Shown here in pieces: positions 6,844 to 17,100 of a stretch of DNA of 54,026 bases. The stretch lies in contig DFJF01000005.1 in the NCBI GenBank assembly GCA_002372935.1, forward strand, positions 172,427-226,452, in the 5' to 3' direction. The stretch is from Clostridiales bacterium UBA3678. Its GTDB lineage: Bacteria > Bacillota > Clostridia > TANB77 > CAG-508. The notes beneath the pieces were generated by a model that saw only the letters and a program-made list of their open reading frames with translations, did no database searches and was not told the origin of the DNA. How positions within the stretch are numbered: the stretch's first letter is position 1; each line of letters opens with the position of its first letter. The position numbers and the translations under genes were made by a program.

Positions 6844-9231
6844 ATGTTATGTAATATATGTAAAAAAAATCCTGCTGTTATATTTTCCAGCAAAGAAGTT
6901 GATGGAAAAAGAGTAATGGAAGGATTATGTATAAATTGTGCTAAAAAACAAGGAATTAATACAGATGAAATATTAAAAGCACAGAATGAGGTTAATAAAA
7001 ATAATCAATCTCAAAATATGAATGTACAACTTGAAGGCTTATTTAAGAATTTAGCAGAAAGTTTAAATAATATTGATGGTTTAGAGTTTGATGCTACACC
7101 ATTTGTAGAAAATTATGATAATTCATCAAATGATGAATCAGATGAAAACTCAAATCCAAATGTTAATCCAATATTTGCAGGTGCAATTCCTTTAGGATCT
7201 ATTTTTGGTGAGTTTGGAGGTTTTAGACCACAAAATTCTTCTGATGAAATATCTAATGGAAATGTAAAAAAGAAAGTAAAACCTGAAAAAAAATCAAATA
7301 AAGCCAAGAGGAAAAAATACCTTGATACATATGGCACTAATTTAACTCTTAAGGCTAAAAATAAAGAATTAGACATGGTAATTGGTCGTGAAAAAGAACT
7401 TCAAAGAGTTATACAAATCTTAAATAGGAGAACTAAAAATAATCCATGCCTTATTGGTGAGCCTGGTGTTGGAAAAACAGCTATTGCTCAAGGTTTGGCA
7501 ATAAAAATTGCAAACCAAAGCGTTCCTGCAAAGCTTTTAAATAAAGAAGTTTATTTACTTGATATGACTTCTGTTATGGCCGGGACACAATTTAGAGGTC
7601 AATTTGAAGCTAGAATGAAAGGAATTATTGATGAATGTATCCATTATGGAAATATCATTTTAGTAATTGATGAAGTACATAGTATTATAGGAGCAGGTTC
7701 TGGTGGTGAAAATGATTCTATGAATGCAGCAAATATTTTAAAACCAGCACTTGCTAATGGTCAAATTCAATTGATTGGTACAACTACTATTAAGGAATAT
7801 CGCAAATACATAGAAAAAGATACAGCTTTAGAACGTAGATTTCAACAAGTTATGATTGAAGAGCCTTCTGTAGATGATGCAATTGGAATTCTTAAAGGTA
7901 TAAAAAAATATTATGAAGAATATCATAAAGTAAAAATATCTAATGATGTTATAAAACAAGCAGTTATTATGTCTGAAAAATACATTCATGATAGACATTT
8001 ACCAGATAAAGCTATTGATATATTAGATGAAGCTTGTTCGAGAATAAATTTAGAAAATAAAGATTTATTTAAACTAGAATTATTAAAAAATAGACTTAAA
8101 GAAATCCAAGAACAAAAAGAAGATGCTGCAAATGCAGATTCTACAGAGGATTATCAAAAAGCAGCTCAATTAAAAACTGAAGAATGTAGACTTATTGCAC
8201 AAATTGACGAATTAAACTCTAAAATGAAAATAAGGAGTTTAACAGTTCAAGATATAGCTGGAGTCATAGAAAGCTGGACAAAAATTCCTGTTAAAAAAAT
8301 AACAGAAAAAGAAACTCAAAAATTATTGAATTTGGAATCAAATCTTCATAAAAGAATTATTGGTCAAGATGAAGCAGTTAATGCTGTTGCCAGAGCCATT
8401 AGAAGAAATCGTGCAGGACTTAAAAGTACAAAAAGACCACCATCTTTTATATTTGTTGGTCCAACAGGTGTTGGTAAAACAGAACTTGCAAAAAGCCTTG
8501 CTTATGAAATGTTTGGTACAGAAGATTCTATTATTAGAATTGATATGTCAGAATATATGGAAAGTAATTCAACAGCAAAATTAATAGGTGCTCCTCCAGG
8601 ATATGTTGGATATGACGATGCAGGTCAGCTTACAGAAAAAGTAAAACGTAAACCTTATTCTATTATTCTTCTTGACGAAATAGAAAAAGCACACCCAGAC
8701 GTATTTAATATACTTCTTCAAGTGTTAGATGATGGTAGACTTACAGACAGCCAAGGAAATACAGTAAGCTTTGAAAATACTATTATAATTATGACATCAA
8801 ATGCAGGATCTAACCTAAATAATAATTCAATTGGTTTTGGAAATGAGTCTGTAGATAAATTAAAAATTGAAGATAGATTGAAAGATACATTTAGACCAGA
8901 ATTTTTAAATAGAGTTGATGAAATCGTTGTATTCAATTCATTAACAAAAGAACAATTATTACAGATTGTAGATTTAATGCTTAATGATACAAAGAAAGTC
9001 TTATTAGATAAAGATATTTCTTTACAAGTCTCAAAACAAGCTAAAGAATTTATCTTAAATAAAGGAACTAACCTTAAATTTGGTGCTCGTCCTCTTCGCC
9101 GTGCAATTCAAAGATATGTTGAAGACGAAATTTCAGAACAACTTTTAAGAGGTGAAATAAAAAATGGTCAAACTATAGTTATTGATTCAGATAGTTTGAA
9201 TTCAGATAAATTGATTATAACTGGCAAATAG
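6844..9231 (+). CDS. clpE: ClpE-type ATP-dependent unfoldase with N-terminal zinc finger
   Basis: 795 residues from the ATG at 6844; the ATG two codons earlier is only 2 nt from the GAGG ribosome site, this one 8 nt. It starts with a four-cysteine zinc finger (CNIC...CINC) as in ClpE/McsA, then a linker rich in Asn and Ser. AAA-1 follows with Walker A GEPGVGKT near residue 205, then a UVR-like helical insert near 425, and AAA-2 with GPTGVGKT near 540. The IGF tripeptide near residue 662 fits the ClpP-docking loop. It probably feeds unfolded proteins to ClpP, whose gene is at 24 kb. It stands alone, without ctsR or mcsAB. Confidence 0.88.
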   Translation: MLCNICKKNPAVIFSSKEVDGKRVMEGLCINCAKKQGINTDEILKAQNEVNKNNQSQNMNVQLEGLFKNLAESLNNIDGLEFDATPFVENYDNSSNDESDENSNPNVNPIFAGAIPLGSIFGEFGGFRPQNSSDEISNGNVKKKVKPEKKSNKAKRKKYLDTYGTNLTLKAKNKELDMVIGREKELQRVIQILNRRTKNNPCLIGEPGVGKTAIAQGLAIKIANQSVPAKLLNKEVYLLDMTSVMAGTQFRGQFEARMKGIIDECIHYGNIILVIDEVHSIIGAGSGGENDSMNAANILKPALANGQIQLIGTTTIKEYRKYIEKDTALERRFQQVMIEEPSVDDAIGILKGIKKYYEEYHKVKISNDVIKQAVIMSEKYIHDRHLPDKAIDILDEACSRINLENKDLFKLELLKNRLKEIQEQKEDAANADSTEDYQKAAQLKTEECRLIAQIDELNSKMKIRSLTVQDIAGVIESWTKIPVKKITEKETQKLLNLESNLHKRIIGQDEAVNAVARAIRRNRAGLKSTKRPPSFIFVGPTGVGKTELAKSLAYEMFGTEDSIIRIDMSEYMESNSTAKLIGAPPGYVGYDDAGQLTEKVKRKPYSIILLDEIEKAHPDVFNILLQVLDDGRLTDSQGNTVSFENTIIIMTSNAGSNLNNNSIGFGNESVDKLKIEDRLKDTFRPEFLNRVDEIVVFNSLTKEQLLQIVDLMLNDTKKVLLDKDISLQVSKQAKEFILNKGTNLKFGARPLRRAIQRYVEDEISEQLLRGEIKNGQTIVIDSDSLNSDKLIITGK

Positions 9232-9429
9232 TTAACATTTTGCGGTTTTGAAACTTATATAGTTCTGCAACAAGTAAAAGTTTTCTTAATATTTGCACCT
9301 CCCAATATAATTTGTAAAAAAGCCTTGCTATTTACAAATTATATCGGTTTACATACTCAGTGCGAATATTAAGAAAATCTTTTTTTATGTGTGGACTTTA
9401 AACATTAAATAGCTGTGAATTGTTAACTA
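9229..9429. repeat. Nested palindromic element downstream of clpE
   Basis: Three nested inverted repeats fill the space between convergent genes. Outer arms are TAGTTAACA (9229-9237, starting at the clpE stop) and TGTTAACTA (9421-9429). Middle arms of about 20 nt are at 9279-9298 and 9360-9380, matching with one gap and one G-U-compatible change. Inner arms are a perfect 14 bp (9305-9318 with 9331-9344). It could be a MITE, a structured RNA or an elaborate bidirectional terminator. No protein is encoded. Confidence 0.6.
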
Positions 9430-9446
9430 AAAAGCCGTTTTTATTA

Positions 9447-9896
9447 TCATTCAAAGTCTTCTAAAATTTTATTTAACTCTTCTAGCCCTACTACTTCTAT
9501 TCCCCCACTTAAATCGTCTAAATCTTCTTGAGACAAATATTCTGTCGAAATATCAGTTTTTTTGTATAAATATTCATCATCATTATCATCTAAATAATAT
9601 ACATTAATATAATTGTTTTCATTTTTTAACAAATATTTTGTATCATCTTCTCCAACATTAGAGCCAGTTTCTTCAACTTCTTCATTTACATATTGTGCAT
9701 AATCTTCCCACTCATTTATACATTCATCTGAAACAGTCTCTTCTTCCCTATTTTGCACATTCTCATAAAGTTTACTTTTAGCTTCATCTAAATTTTTACT
9801 TTTATTTTTATTGCTTAATACTGCTTGATATATCATTATTGCAAAACTTAAAAACAATATAATCCCCATTAAGATTGTAAAATATCTTTTTTTCAT
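9447..9896 (-). CDS. Membrane-anchored protein with BofC C-terminal-like domain
   Basis: 149 residues. Residues 5-27 form a single hydrophobic N-terminal anchor, followed by an acidic linker. The last 65 residues (YLLKNENNYINVYYLDDND... SQEDLDDLSGGIEVVGLEELNKILEDF) resemble the BofC C-terminal domain of sporulating Bacillota, which ends in a similar LEDY motif. In B. subtilis BofC restrains a sporulation protease, but most clostridial proteins carrying only this domain have no known role. It follows comEC by 4 nt, so the two are co-transcribed. The domain call is from pattern only. Confidence 0.6.
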   Translation of the reverse strand: MKKRYFTILMGIILFLSFAIMIYQAVLSNKNKSKNLDEAKSKLYENVQNREEETVSDECINEWEDYAQYVNEEVEETGSNVGEDDTKYLLKNENNYINVYYLDDNDDEYLYKKTDISTEYLSQEDLDDLSGGIEVVGLEELNKILEDFE

Positions 9897-9900
9897 ATTC

Positions 9901-12388
9901 TCATCTCCATTGTTTTCTAGTATTTACAAAATAATGAAATTTATACATTTTAATCCACAGGATACTTATTTCTCCATCTGTATCAGTTCTATAAACTATT
10001 ACTCCATTTTTTTTTAGTCTTTCAATTACCTGTTCATTTGGGTGTCCAAAATTATTATTCTTTCCAACCCCAATCAGAGCAATTTTAGGAGATACTGTTT
10101 TTAAAAAATCCTCTGTTGTAGAAGTCTTAGAGCCATGATGGGCAATTTTTAGTACATTTGCTTGCAATTTATTTATGTTGTTTGAATATTGCTCTAAAAT
10201 TGCTTTTTCAGCCTCCTCTTCTATGTCTCCAGTAAACATTATAGAAAAATCTTTATATACTAACTTAAAAACCAAAGAATTATTATTTATCCAATTATCA
10301 ACAATCATATCTTTTTCATTAGGCCACAAAATATCTATATATAGGTCTTTTTCAATATTTATTCTTTCACCTTTTTGAACTACATAAACATTTATTTTTT
10401 TGCCATTTACTATTTTCAAAAACTTTTGATAATTTTCAGATGATTCATATTGTTTTCCAATAATTATATTTTTTATCTTTATGTTTTTCATAACATAAAA
10501 AAGTCCGGTTGCAATGGTCTGTATCAAAATGACTAAAAATCATATAATCAATACTTGTAATTCCTCTATCTAGCAGATATGGAAGTAATGTATTTTTTCC
10601 AACATCATAATTGTCATTTCCTCCACCATCTATTAGAATACTGTAATTTCTTGGTGTCATAATTAAAGTACAATCACCCTGTCCTACATCGACAAAATAT
10701 ATTCTTAAATTTTTGGGTATTTTTACAAGAATTCCGAAAAGGATCATAATTATTATACAAACAGAAATTATCTTTTTTTTATTTTGGTTAAATCTATATT
10801 TTGCTAAACTTATTAAATTTTTTACTCTTTTCCTAAATGCTTTATTTAGATTTATTTTTTTTGATTTATACACTATATACAAAAAAATTAATAAACATAT
10901 AATAAAATAATAGTTCAATAAAGAAAAAATACTTGGTGTTTTTACATAAATTTTATTTAAATATAGATTGCTTCCAAATTCTGAAATTTTAAATAATACA
11001 TCAGTTATAATTGATAACATTTCTTTTATAATTGGTAAAGAGATTTTTATAATATGAAATAATTTAAAGTTTGAAATAAATCCAAATATTAAAAATATAA
11101 ATCCTATTATCATAATTGGTTCAACAATCACTCCTATTATAGAGCTTATTAATAAACTAAAGATAGAAATTTTATTAAAATATATTGCAATAACTGGTAA
11201 TAATATAATATTTAAAAAAATTGTTAATTTAAATAAATTTAATATTTTATTTTTGATTTTGAAAATTTTTGAATATATTATAATTCCAATTGTTCCTAAA
11301 TAAGATAGAACAAGTCCAATATTGTTGATTAAAAATGGATTGAAAATAATTAATACTAACAATGATAAAAATATGCTTGTTAATATATCATTTTTTTTGT
11401 AAATTAGTTTTGATGTAATCATTAATATCGCCATTATTACAGCTCGAATTGCTGATACATGAAATCCAATAATTAATTGATATATTATTAATATTATAAT
11501 TGTAAAAATACCAGTTTTCCTTTTTCCTAATTTATTTTGAAATATTTTACAAAACAAAACTATATATCCAATATGCATGCCAGAAACTGCTAAAATATGT
11601 GAAATATTACTTTCAGAAAATTTTTCTTTTATTTCATCATCAATTTCATCTGTATAACCTAATAATATTCCTAATAATATATTTGCTTTTCCTTTACTAA
11701 AATTCTCTTTAATATAATTTTGTAAATTCAATAAAATACTATTAAAAAATTTCGAAATTTTGTGTTTCCTTATATTTTCTGTTTTCACATAGCTTGCATC
11801 TATTATTCCATAGATATTAAGTGTTTTTAAGTATTTACTATAATCAAATCCACCAAAATTTTTTGCTGTATCTGGTTTTGAAAATTTCCCATTGATATCA
11901 ACTATTTCGCCATAATTTAATTTTTTATCTTTGCTAATTTTAAGATACACTTTTTTTCCTTTTAAATTTGAATAAAAATTTTTGGAATCTATGTTCTTTA
12001 CTTTTAAAATTTTTATTTTATAATTATTACTATATTTATTTTCTTTTGAATTTGATATTACTACACCCTGTAAATCTACATCTAAATCATTATATAAATT
12101 TTGTATTGTAAAATATTCTTTGTTTTTTACTAAAACAATTGAATTTGAAATTATAGAACTAATTATTAATATAATAAAAACATTTTTACTGACTATTATT
12201 TTTATATATCTAAAATATCTTTTTGCTGATATTAATTTGAATTTTTTTATATTCGGTTTTTTTAAAATTGAATATATAAAAAAGATAATAAAATATAAAA
12301 GGACTATACTAAATTTAAAGTATAGCCCTATAATTATTCCTATTATATATCCAATTGCTATTACCACAATTGGTCTATTTTCTAGCAT
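9901..12388 (-). pseudogene. comEC: ComEC/Rec2 DNA uptake channel, split by an apparent frameshift
   Basis: The N-terminal part (12388 down to about 10510) has a short membrane start, an OB-like extracellular region, the competence domain with many hydrophobic segments (NISHILAVSGMHIGYIV, FHVSAIRAVIMA), and the start of a metallo-beta-lactamase domain (DVGQGDCTL, DGGG, SHFDTDHC). The reading then shifts by one base: the rest (IAHHGSK, GHPNEQVIE) continues in another frame from about 10506. Removing one C of AACCGG (plus positions 10507-10508) restores a continuous DHCNGLFYVMKN and a protein of about 828 residues, normal for ComEC. It imports single-stranded DNA during transformation. True mutation, sequencing error and programmed shift cannot be told apart here. 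Confidence 0.85.
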
Positions 12389-12404
12389 ATTTTCTCCTTA
12401 ATGA

Positions 12405-13886
12405 TTATTTTATGACTCTTCTTGCACACTTATATTTTGAAGCATAGTATCTTTCAGACAAAGATGAGATAATAATTCCTGTTTTAGGTGTTGAAGCATG
12501 AATCATTTTATTTCCCCCAATATAAATTCCAACATGTCCTGTAAAACATACAATATCACCAACTTGCAAATCTGACTTTGAGACTGCTGTTCCAACTCCA
12601 GCTAAAGCACTTGATGAGTGTGGTAATGAATACCCAAAATGTGAATAAACTGACATAACAAATCCTGAACAATCACAACCATTTGTTAAACTAGTTCCTC
12701 CCCATACATAAGGATTTCCTAAGAATTTTTTTGCATAAGCTACTACTTTTGATCCTGATGTACTTGATGAACTCGATTTTTTTGAATCACTTGAACTTGA
12801 TTCCTTTGAAGAATTTGAACTCTTTGAAGAGCTTGATTTCTTTGAAGAGTTTGAGCTTTCTGATGAATTCTTTTTTTCATTATTTGAATTACTTGAAGAA
12901 TTATCAAGGTTTTCTTCTAAATCTCTAGTAGTTTCTGTGCTTCTTGATGTGATTTCTGCTTTATCATTTGATAGATATTTTGTAGCTACATAACCTGTGT
13001 AATTATTATATTTAATTTTGCTCCAAGTATTATCAACAGTCTCTACAACTTTAACTTTATCATTCAACTTTAATTGTACTACAAGACTTGATGATGTATT
13101 TGCATCTTTTCTCACATTTAATGTTGTTGTACTAACATACATTGTCATTTCTTTTTGAGAAACTTCTTTGTCTTCCTTTTCATTATTATTATCTTTATTA
13201 TCCTGTTCTTGTTTCTCATTATTAGCAGTATTTTCTACAATACTGTCATATAATTTATTTTTAACAATCCAACCATCAGCATTTTCTGACTGAATATGAC
13301 ACCAATTTCCAACTGTTTCTTCTATATTTATTTCACTATCTTTTGATATATTGCCAATCTTACAAGAATAAACTAATGGTAATAATTTTATATCAATATC
13401 TTTGTTTAACTTAAATGTAGCTGATTCTACTATTGTTTTAGTTTCAGTAGTATCATTTGCTACTGTTTCTGTATTCTCTTGATTTTCAGTGTTTTCAGTA
13501 TTTACAGAATTTTCGCTATTTTCTTTACTTTCTGTATTTTCAATATTCTCTGTACTATTTGTTTTTTCTGTATAATTTTCACTTTTCTTTTCTGAATTTG
13601 TATCTTCCTCTACTTTTAGCATATCTTTTCTAACATATCCTACAAATGTACCATCATTTTCAGAAACATATTTTATTTTATACCATTCTCCATCTTCTTT
13701 TACTACTTCAACTTCTTGTCCTTTTGCCATTACAGCAATTGCTTCTGAATCTGTTGATGCACTCCTTCTTATTCTTGTAAGTCCATTGACTGTAGAACCT
13801 GATATAGCATATACTTTTGTTCCTAATAAAAATGTTGCTATAAATACTGCTATAAGTACTATTGCAATTCTTAATTTTCTATTCAT
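12405..13886 (-). CDS. Secreted peptidoglycan hydrolase with SH3 repeats and NlpC/P60 domain
   Basis: 493 residues. A signal peptide (residues 1-28) is followed by an SH3b domain (about 30-95), an Asn/Glu/Thr-rich linker, a second weaker SH3-like segment, a third SH3b (about 250-310), then a Ser/Lys-rich linker and the NlpC/P60 catalytic domain from about 381. The triad is Cys406 (DCSGF), His451 (GHVGIY) and His463 (IHAS). Such enzymes cut D-gamma-glutamyl bonds in peptidoglycan stem peptides outside the cell. The gene lacks its own ribosome site; a 13-codon reading frame overlaps its start. comEC follows by 16 nt. Confidence 0.88.
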   Translation of the reverse strand: MNRKLRIAIVLIAVFIATFLLGTKVYAISGSTVNGLTRIRRSASTDSEAIAVMAKGQEVEVVKEDGEWYKIKYVSENDGTFVGYVRKDMLKVEEDTNSEKKSENYTEKTNSTENIENTESKENSENSVNTENTENQENTETVANDTTETKTIVESATFKLNKDIDIKLLPLVYSCKIGNISKDSEINIEETVGNWCHIQSENADGWIVKNKLYDSIVENTANNEKQEQDNKDNNNEKEDKEVSQKEMTMYVSTTTLNVRKDANTSSSLVVQLKLNDKVKVVETVDNTWSKIKYNNYTGYVATKYLSNDKAEITSRSTETTRDLEENLDNSSSNSNNEKKNSSESSNSSKKSSSSKSSNSSKESSSSDSKKSSSSSTSGSKVVAYAKKFLGNPYVWGGTSLTNGCDCSGFVMSVYSHFGYSLPHSSSALAGVGTAVSKSDLQVGDIVCFTGHVGIYIGGNKMIHASTPKTGIIISSLSERYYASKYKCARRVIK

Positions 13887-13920
13887 AAATTTTGTATGAC
13901 ATATATTTTTTATATATCAT
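13879..13920 (-). CDS. Possible 13-codon leader peptide overlapping the NlpC/P60 gene start
   Basis: On the minus strand AAAGGAG is followed 3 nt later by an ATG opening MIYKKYMSYKIYE-stop. Its TAG lies inside the first codons of the hydrolase gene (ATGAATAG overlap). The hydrolase ATG itself has no ribosome site nearer than this one, and an in-frame TAA rules out a longer start. Translational coupling is therefore plausible. The 3-nt spacing is short, which weakens the case. Confidence 0.35.
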   Translation of the reverse strand: MIYKKYMSYKIYE

Positions 13921-13985
13921 GCACTCCTTTCTTATATTAGAATTAAAAAGCTTATACAAAACTTTCTAAAAATCAATATGTTACT

Positions 13986-14014
13986 AGTATATACTTTTTT
14001 GGTAAAAATGTCAA
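13986..14014 (-). promoter_or_regulatory. Promoter of the NlpC/P60-comEC operon
   Basis: The minus strand has TTGACA (14009-14014), exactly 17 nt, then TATACT (13986-13991). It predicts a 5' leader of about 90 nt containing the short leader reading frame. Confidence 0.7.
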
Positions 14015-14117
14015 TATTTTTCCATAAAATTTCAAAATTGTAATGTATTGTTTTTTTATATTACATTATAAATATTGTTTGATTTAAATGCTTTAATCTA
14101 TAGCTAAACAATTATAA

Positions 14118-14147
14118 TAAAAAAATGGAATTCACATTCCATTTTTT
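14118..14147 (-). terminator. Terminator after rpoC
   Basis: TGGAAT (14126-14131) pairs with ATTCCA (14136-14141) inside symmetric A and T runs, about 10 nt past the rpoC stop. It ends the rpoBC transcript. Confidence 0.85.
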
Positions 14148-14157
14148 CCTTTAAAAA

Positions 14158-17100
14158 TTACACTTCTGCATTCATATTAGAAACTTGCTCAAGCTTTTTT
14201 TCTGTATTAATATGAATGTCTTGATATTTTTTCATACCAGTACCAGCTGGAATTAATTTACCAATAATAACATTTTCTTTTAATCCAACTAAGTCATCTT
14301 CTTTTCCTTTAATTGCCGCCTCTGTTAAAACTCTAGTTGTCTCTTGGAAAGAAGCTGCTGATAAGAATGAATCTGTAGCAAGAGAAGCCTTTGTAATTCC
14401 AAGTAATACACGTTTTCCTGTCGCAGGCTTTAATCCTTTTTCTATTGCTTCTGCATTTTTGTCTGCAAATTCATACATATCTACTAAAGTTCCTGGGAAC
14501 ATATCTGTATCTCCATTATCTTCAACTCTAACTTTTTTAAGCATTTGTCTTCCGATAACTTCAATGTGTTTATCATTTATATCAACACCTTGATTTCTGT
14601 ATACTTTTTGAACCTCTGTTGTTAAATATTCATAAACACCTTCTGGTCCTTTTATAGCTAAGATATCTGATGGATTTATTGATCCTTCTATTAATGGATC
14701 CCCAGCTTCTACAATATCTCCATTCTTTACTTTCATTTTAGAACCAAATGGAATTGTATATGTCTTAGAATTGTTATCTGATGTAACAACAACTTCTTTC
14801 TTTTTCTTTGTTTCTTTAATCTTAACTTTACCAGCAATTTCAGTTATTACAGCCAATCCCTTTGGTTTACGAGCTTCAAATAACTCTTCAACTCTTGGAA
14901 GACCTTGAGTAATATCTGTACCAATAGCACCACCAGCGTGCTTTGTGTTCATTGTAAGCTGTGTACCAGGTTCACCAATTGATTGTGCAGCAACTATTCC
15001 AATAGATTCTCCAATATTTACTAGGTCATGTCTTGCTAATCCCATACCATAACATTTTTGGCATACACCATGTTTTGAGTGACAAGCAAGTACTGTACGA
15101 ACTTCCACTCTATCTATTCCTGCTTTAACTATTTTATCTGCAATTTCATCTGTAATCATTGTATTTGTATCAACAATTACTTCTTTAGTTTTTGGATTTA
15201 TAACATCTTTTGTTACAAACCTTCCAATTAATCTTTCTTGCATCTTTTCTATTAATTGATTTCCATCTTTAATATCATATACCCATAGTCCTTCAGTAGT
15301 ACCACAATCATGATCTCTGACAATTATTTCTTGTGCTACATCAACAAGTCTTCTTGTTAAATATCCTGAATCTGCAGTTCTTAAAGCTGTATCTGCAAGT
15401 CCTTTTCTAGCCTGGTGTGAAGAAATGAAATATTCTAGAGCGTCAAGACCTTCAGCAAAACATGATTTGATAGGAATTTCGATAACTTTACCTGTTGTTC
15501 CAGCCATAAGTCCTCTCATACCAGCTGATTGTCTCAACTGATTAATATTACCTCTTGCTCCTGATTTAACCATTAAGTTAATTGGGTTTTGAGGTTCAAG
15601 TCTTTCTTCTAGAGACTTTCCAACTTTAAGTGTTGCATTATTCCAAATATTTACTACTTCTTTAAATCTTTCATCATTTGTTATCAAACCACGTCTATAT
15701 TGTTTTCTAACTTGTGCAACTTGCTCTTCAGCTTCACCCAAAATTTGTGGTTTATCTTCTGGAACTTTAACATCTTCCATAGAATATGTAAGTCCAGATT
15801 TTGTAGAATATTTAAATCCTTTTGCTTTAACATTATCAAGTAATTCAGCTGAAATTGATAAACCATGTATTTTTATACATCTATTTATTAAATCTCCCAA
15901 TTTCTTTTTATCAACTGGAAAATCTATTTCATATTGAAACATTTCGTCTGGATTTGTTCTATCTTTAAATCCTAAATCTTGTGGAATTCCATCATTATAT
16001 ATAATTCTTCCAACTGTTGTTTCGATTTTTTTAGATTTCATCTCTCCGTCTATTTCTAATGTTCTTCTAACATAAATCTTTGCATGCATTCCAACTGCTT
16101 TATTTTCATAAGCCATAATAGCTTCTTCTGGATCTTTAAAATATTTTCCTTCTCCATGTTCACCATCAACTACCATTGTTAAATAATATCCACCAAATAC
16201 CATATCTATTGTAGGCACTGTAACTGTTTTACCATCTTGTGGCTTTAATAAGTTATTTGTAGATAACATTAAAAATCTTGCTTCTGATTGTGCTTCTGGT
16301 GATAATGGTAAGTGAATAGCCATCTGGTCTCCATCAAAGTCAGCATTAAATGCAGTACAAACAAGTGGATGAAGTTTTATTGCTCTACCTTCCACCAAAA
16401 CTGGCTCAAAAGCTTGTATTCCAAGTCTATGAAGAGTTGGAGCTCTATTTAACATTACAGGATGATCTTTTATAACTTCTTCCAATATTCCCCAAACTTC
16501 TGGATTTAGTCTTTCTACCATATGTTTAGCATTTTTTATGTTATGTGCAATTCCTCTTCCTACTAATTCTTTCATTACAAATGGTTTAAACAACTCAACA
16601 GCCATTTCCTTTGGAACACCACATTGATATATTTTAAGTTCTGGTCCAACAACTATAACTGAACGTCCAGAATAATCAACACGTTTTCCAAGTAAGTTTT
16701 GACGGAAACGACCTTGTTTTCCTTTCAACATATCAGAAAGAGATTTTAAAGGTCTTCCTCCTGCACCTGTAACAGGTCTTCCACGTCTTGAATTGTCTAT
16801 TAAAGCATCTACAGATTCTTGTAACATTCTTTTTTCATTTCTTACAATTATTTCTGGTGCTTCAAGTTCTATTAATCTTTTTAACCTATTATTTCTGTTT
16901 ATAACTCTTCTATATAAATCATTCAGATCTGATGTTGCAAATCTTCCACCATCTAGTTGTACCATAGGTCTTAAATCTGGTGGTATAACAGGAACAACAT
17001 TCATAATCATCCATTCAGGTCTATTTCCTGAAATTCTAAATGATTCTACTGTGTCTAATCTTTTTAATAATTTTAATCTTTTTTGCTCACTTGATTTTGA

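Noticed and set aside
12731..12928. Plus-strand Leu/Asn-rich frame inside the NlpC/P60 gene
   Set aside because: It is the complement of the Ser-rich linker repeats.
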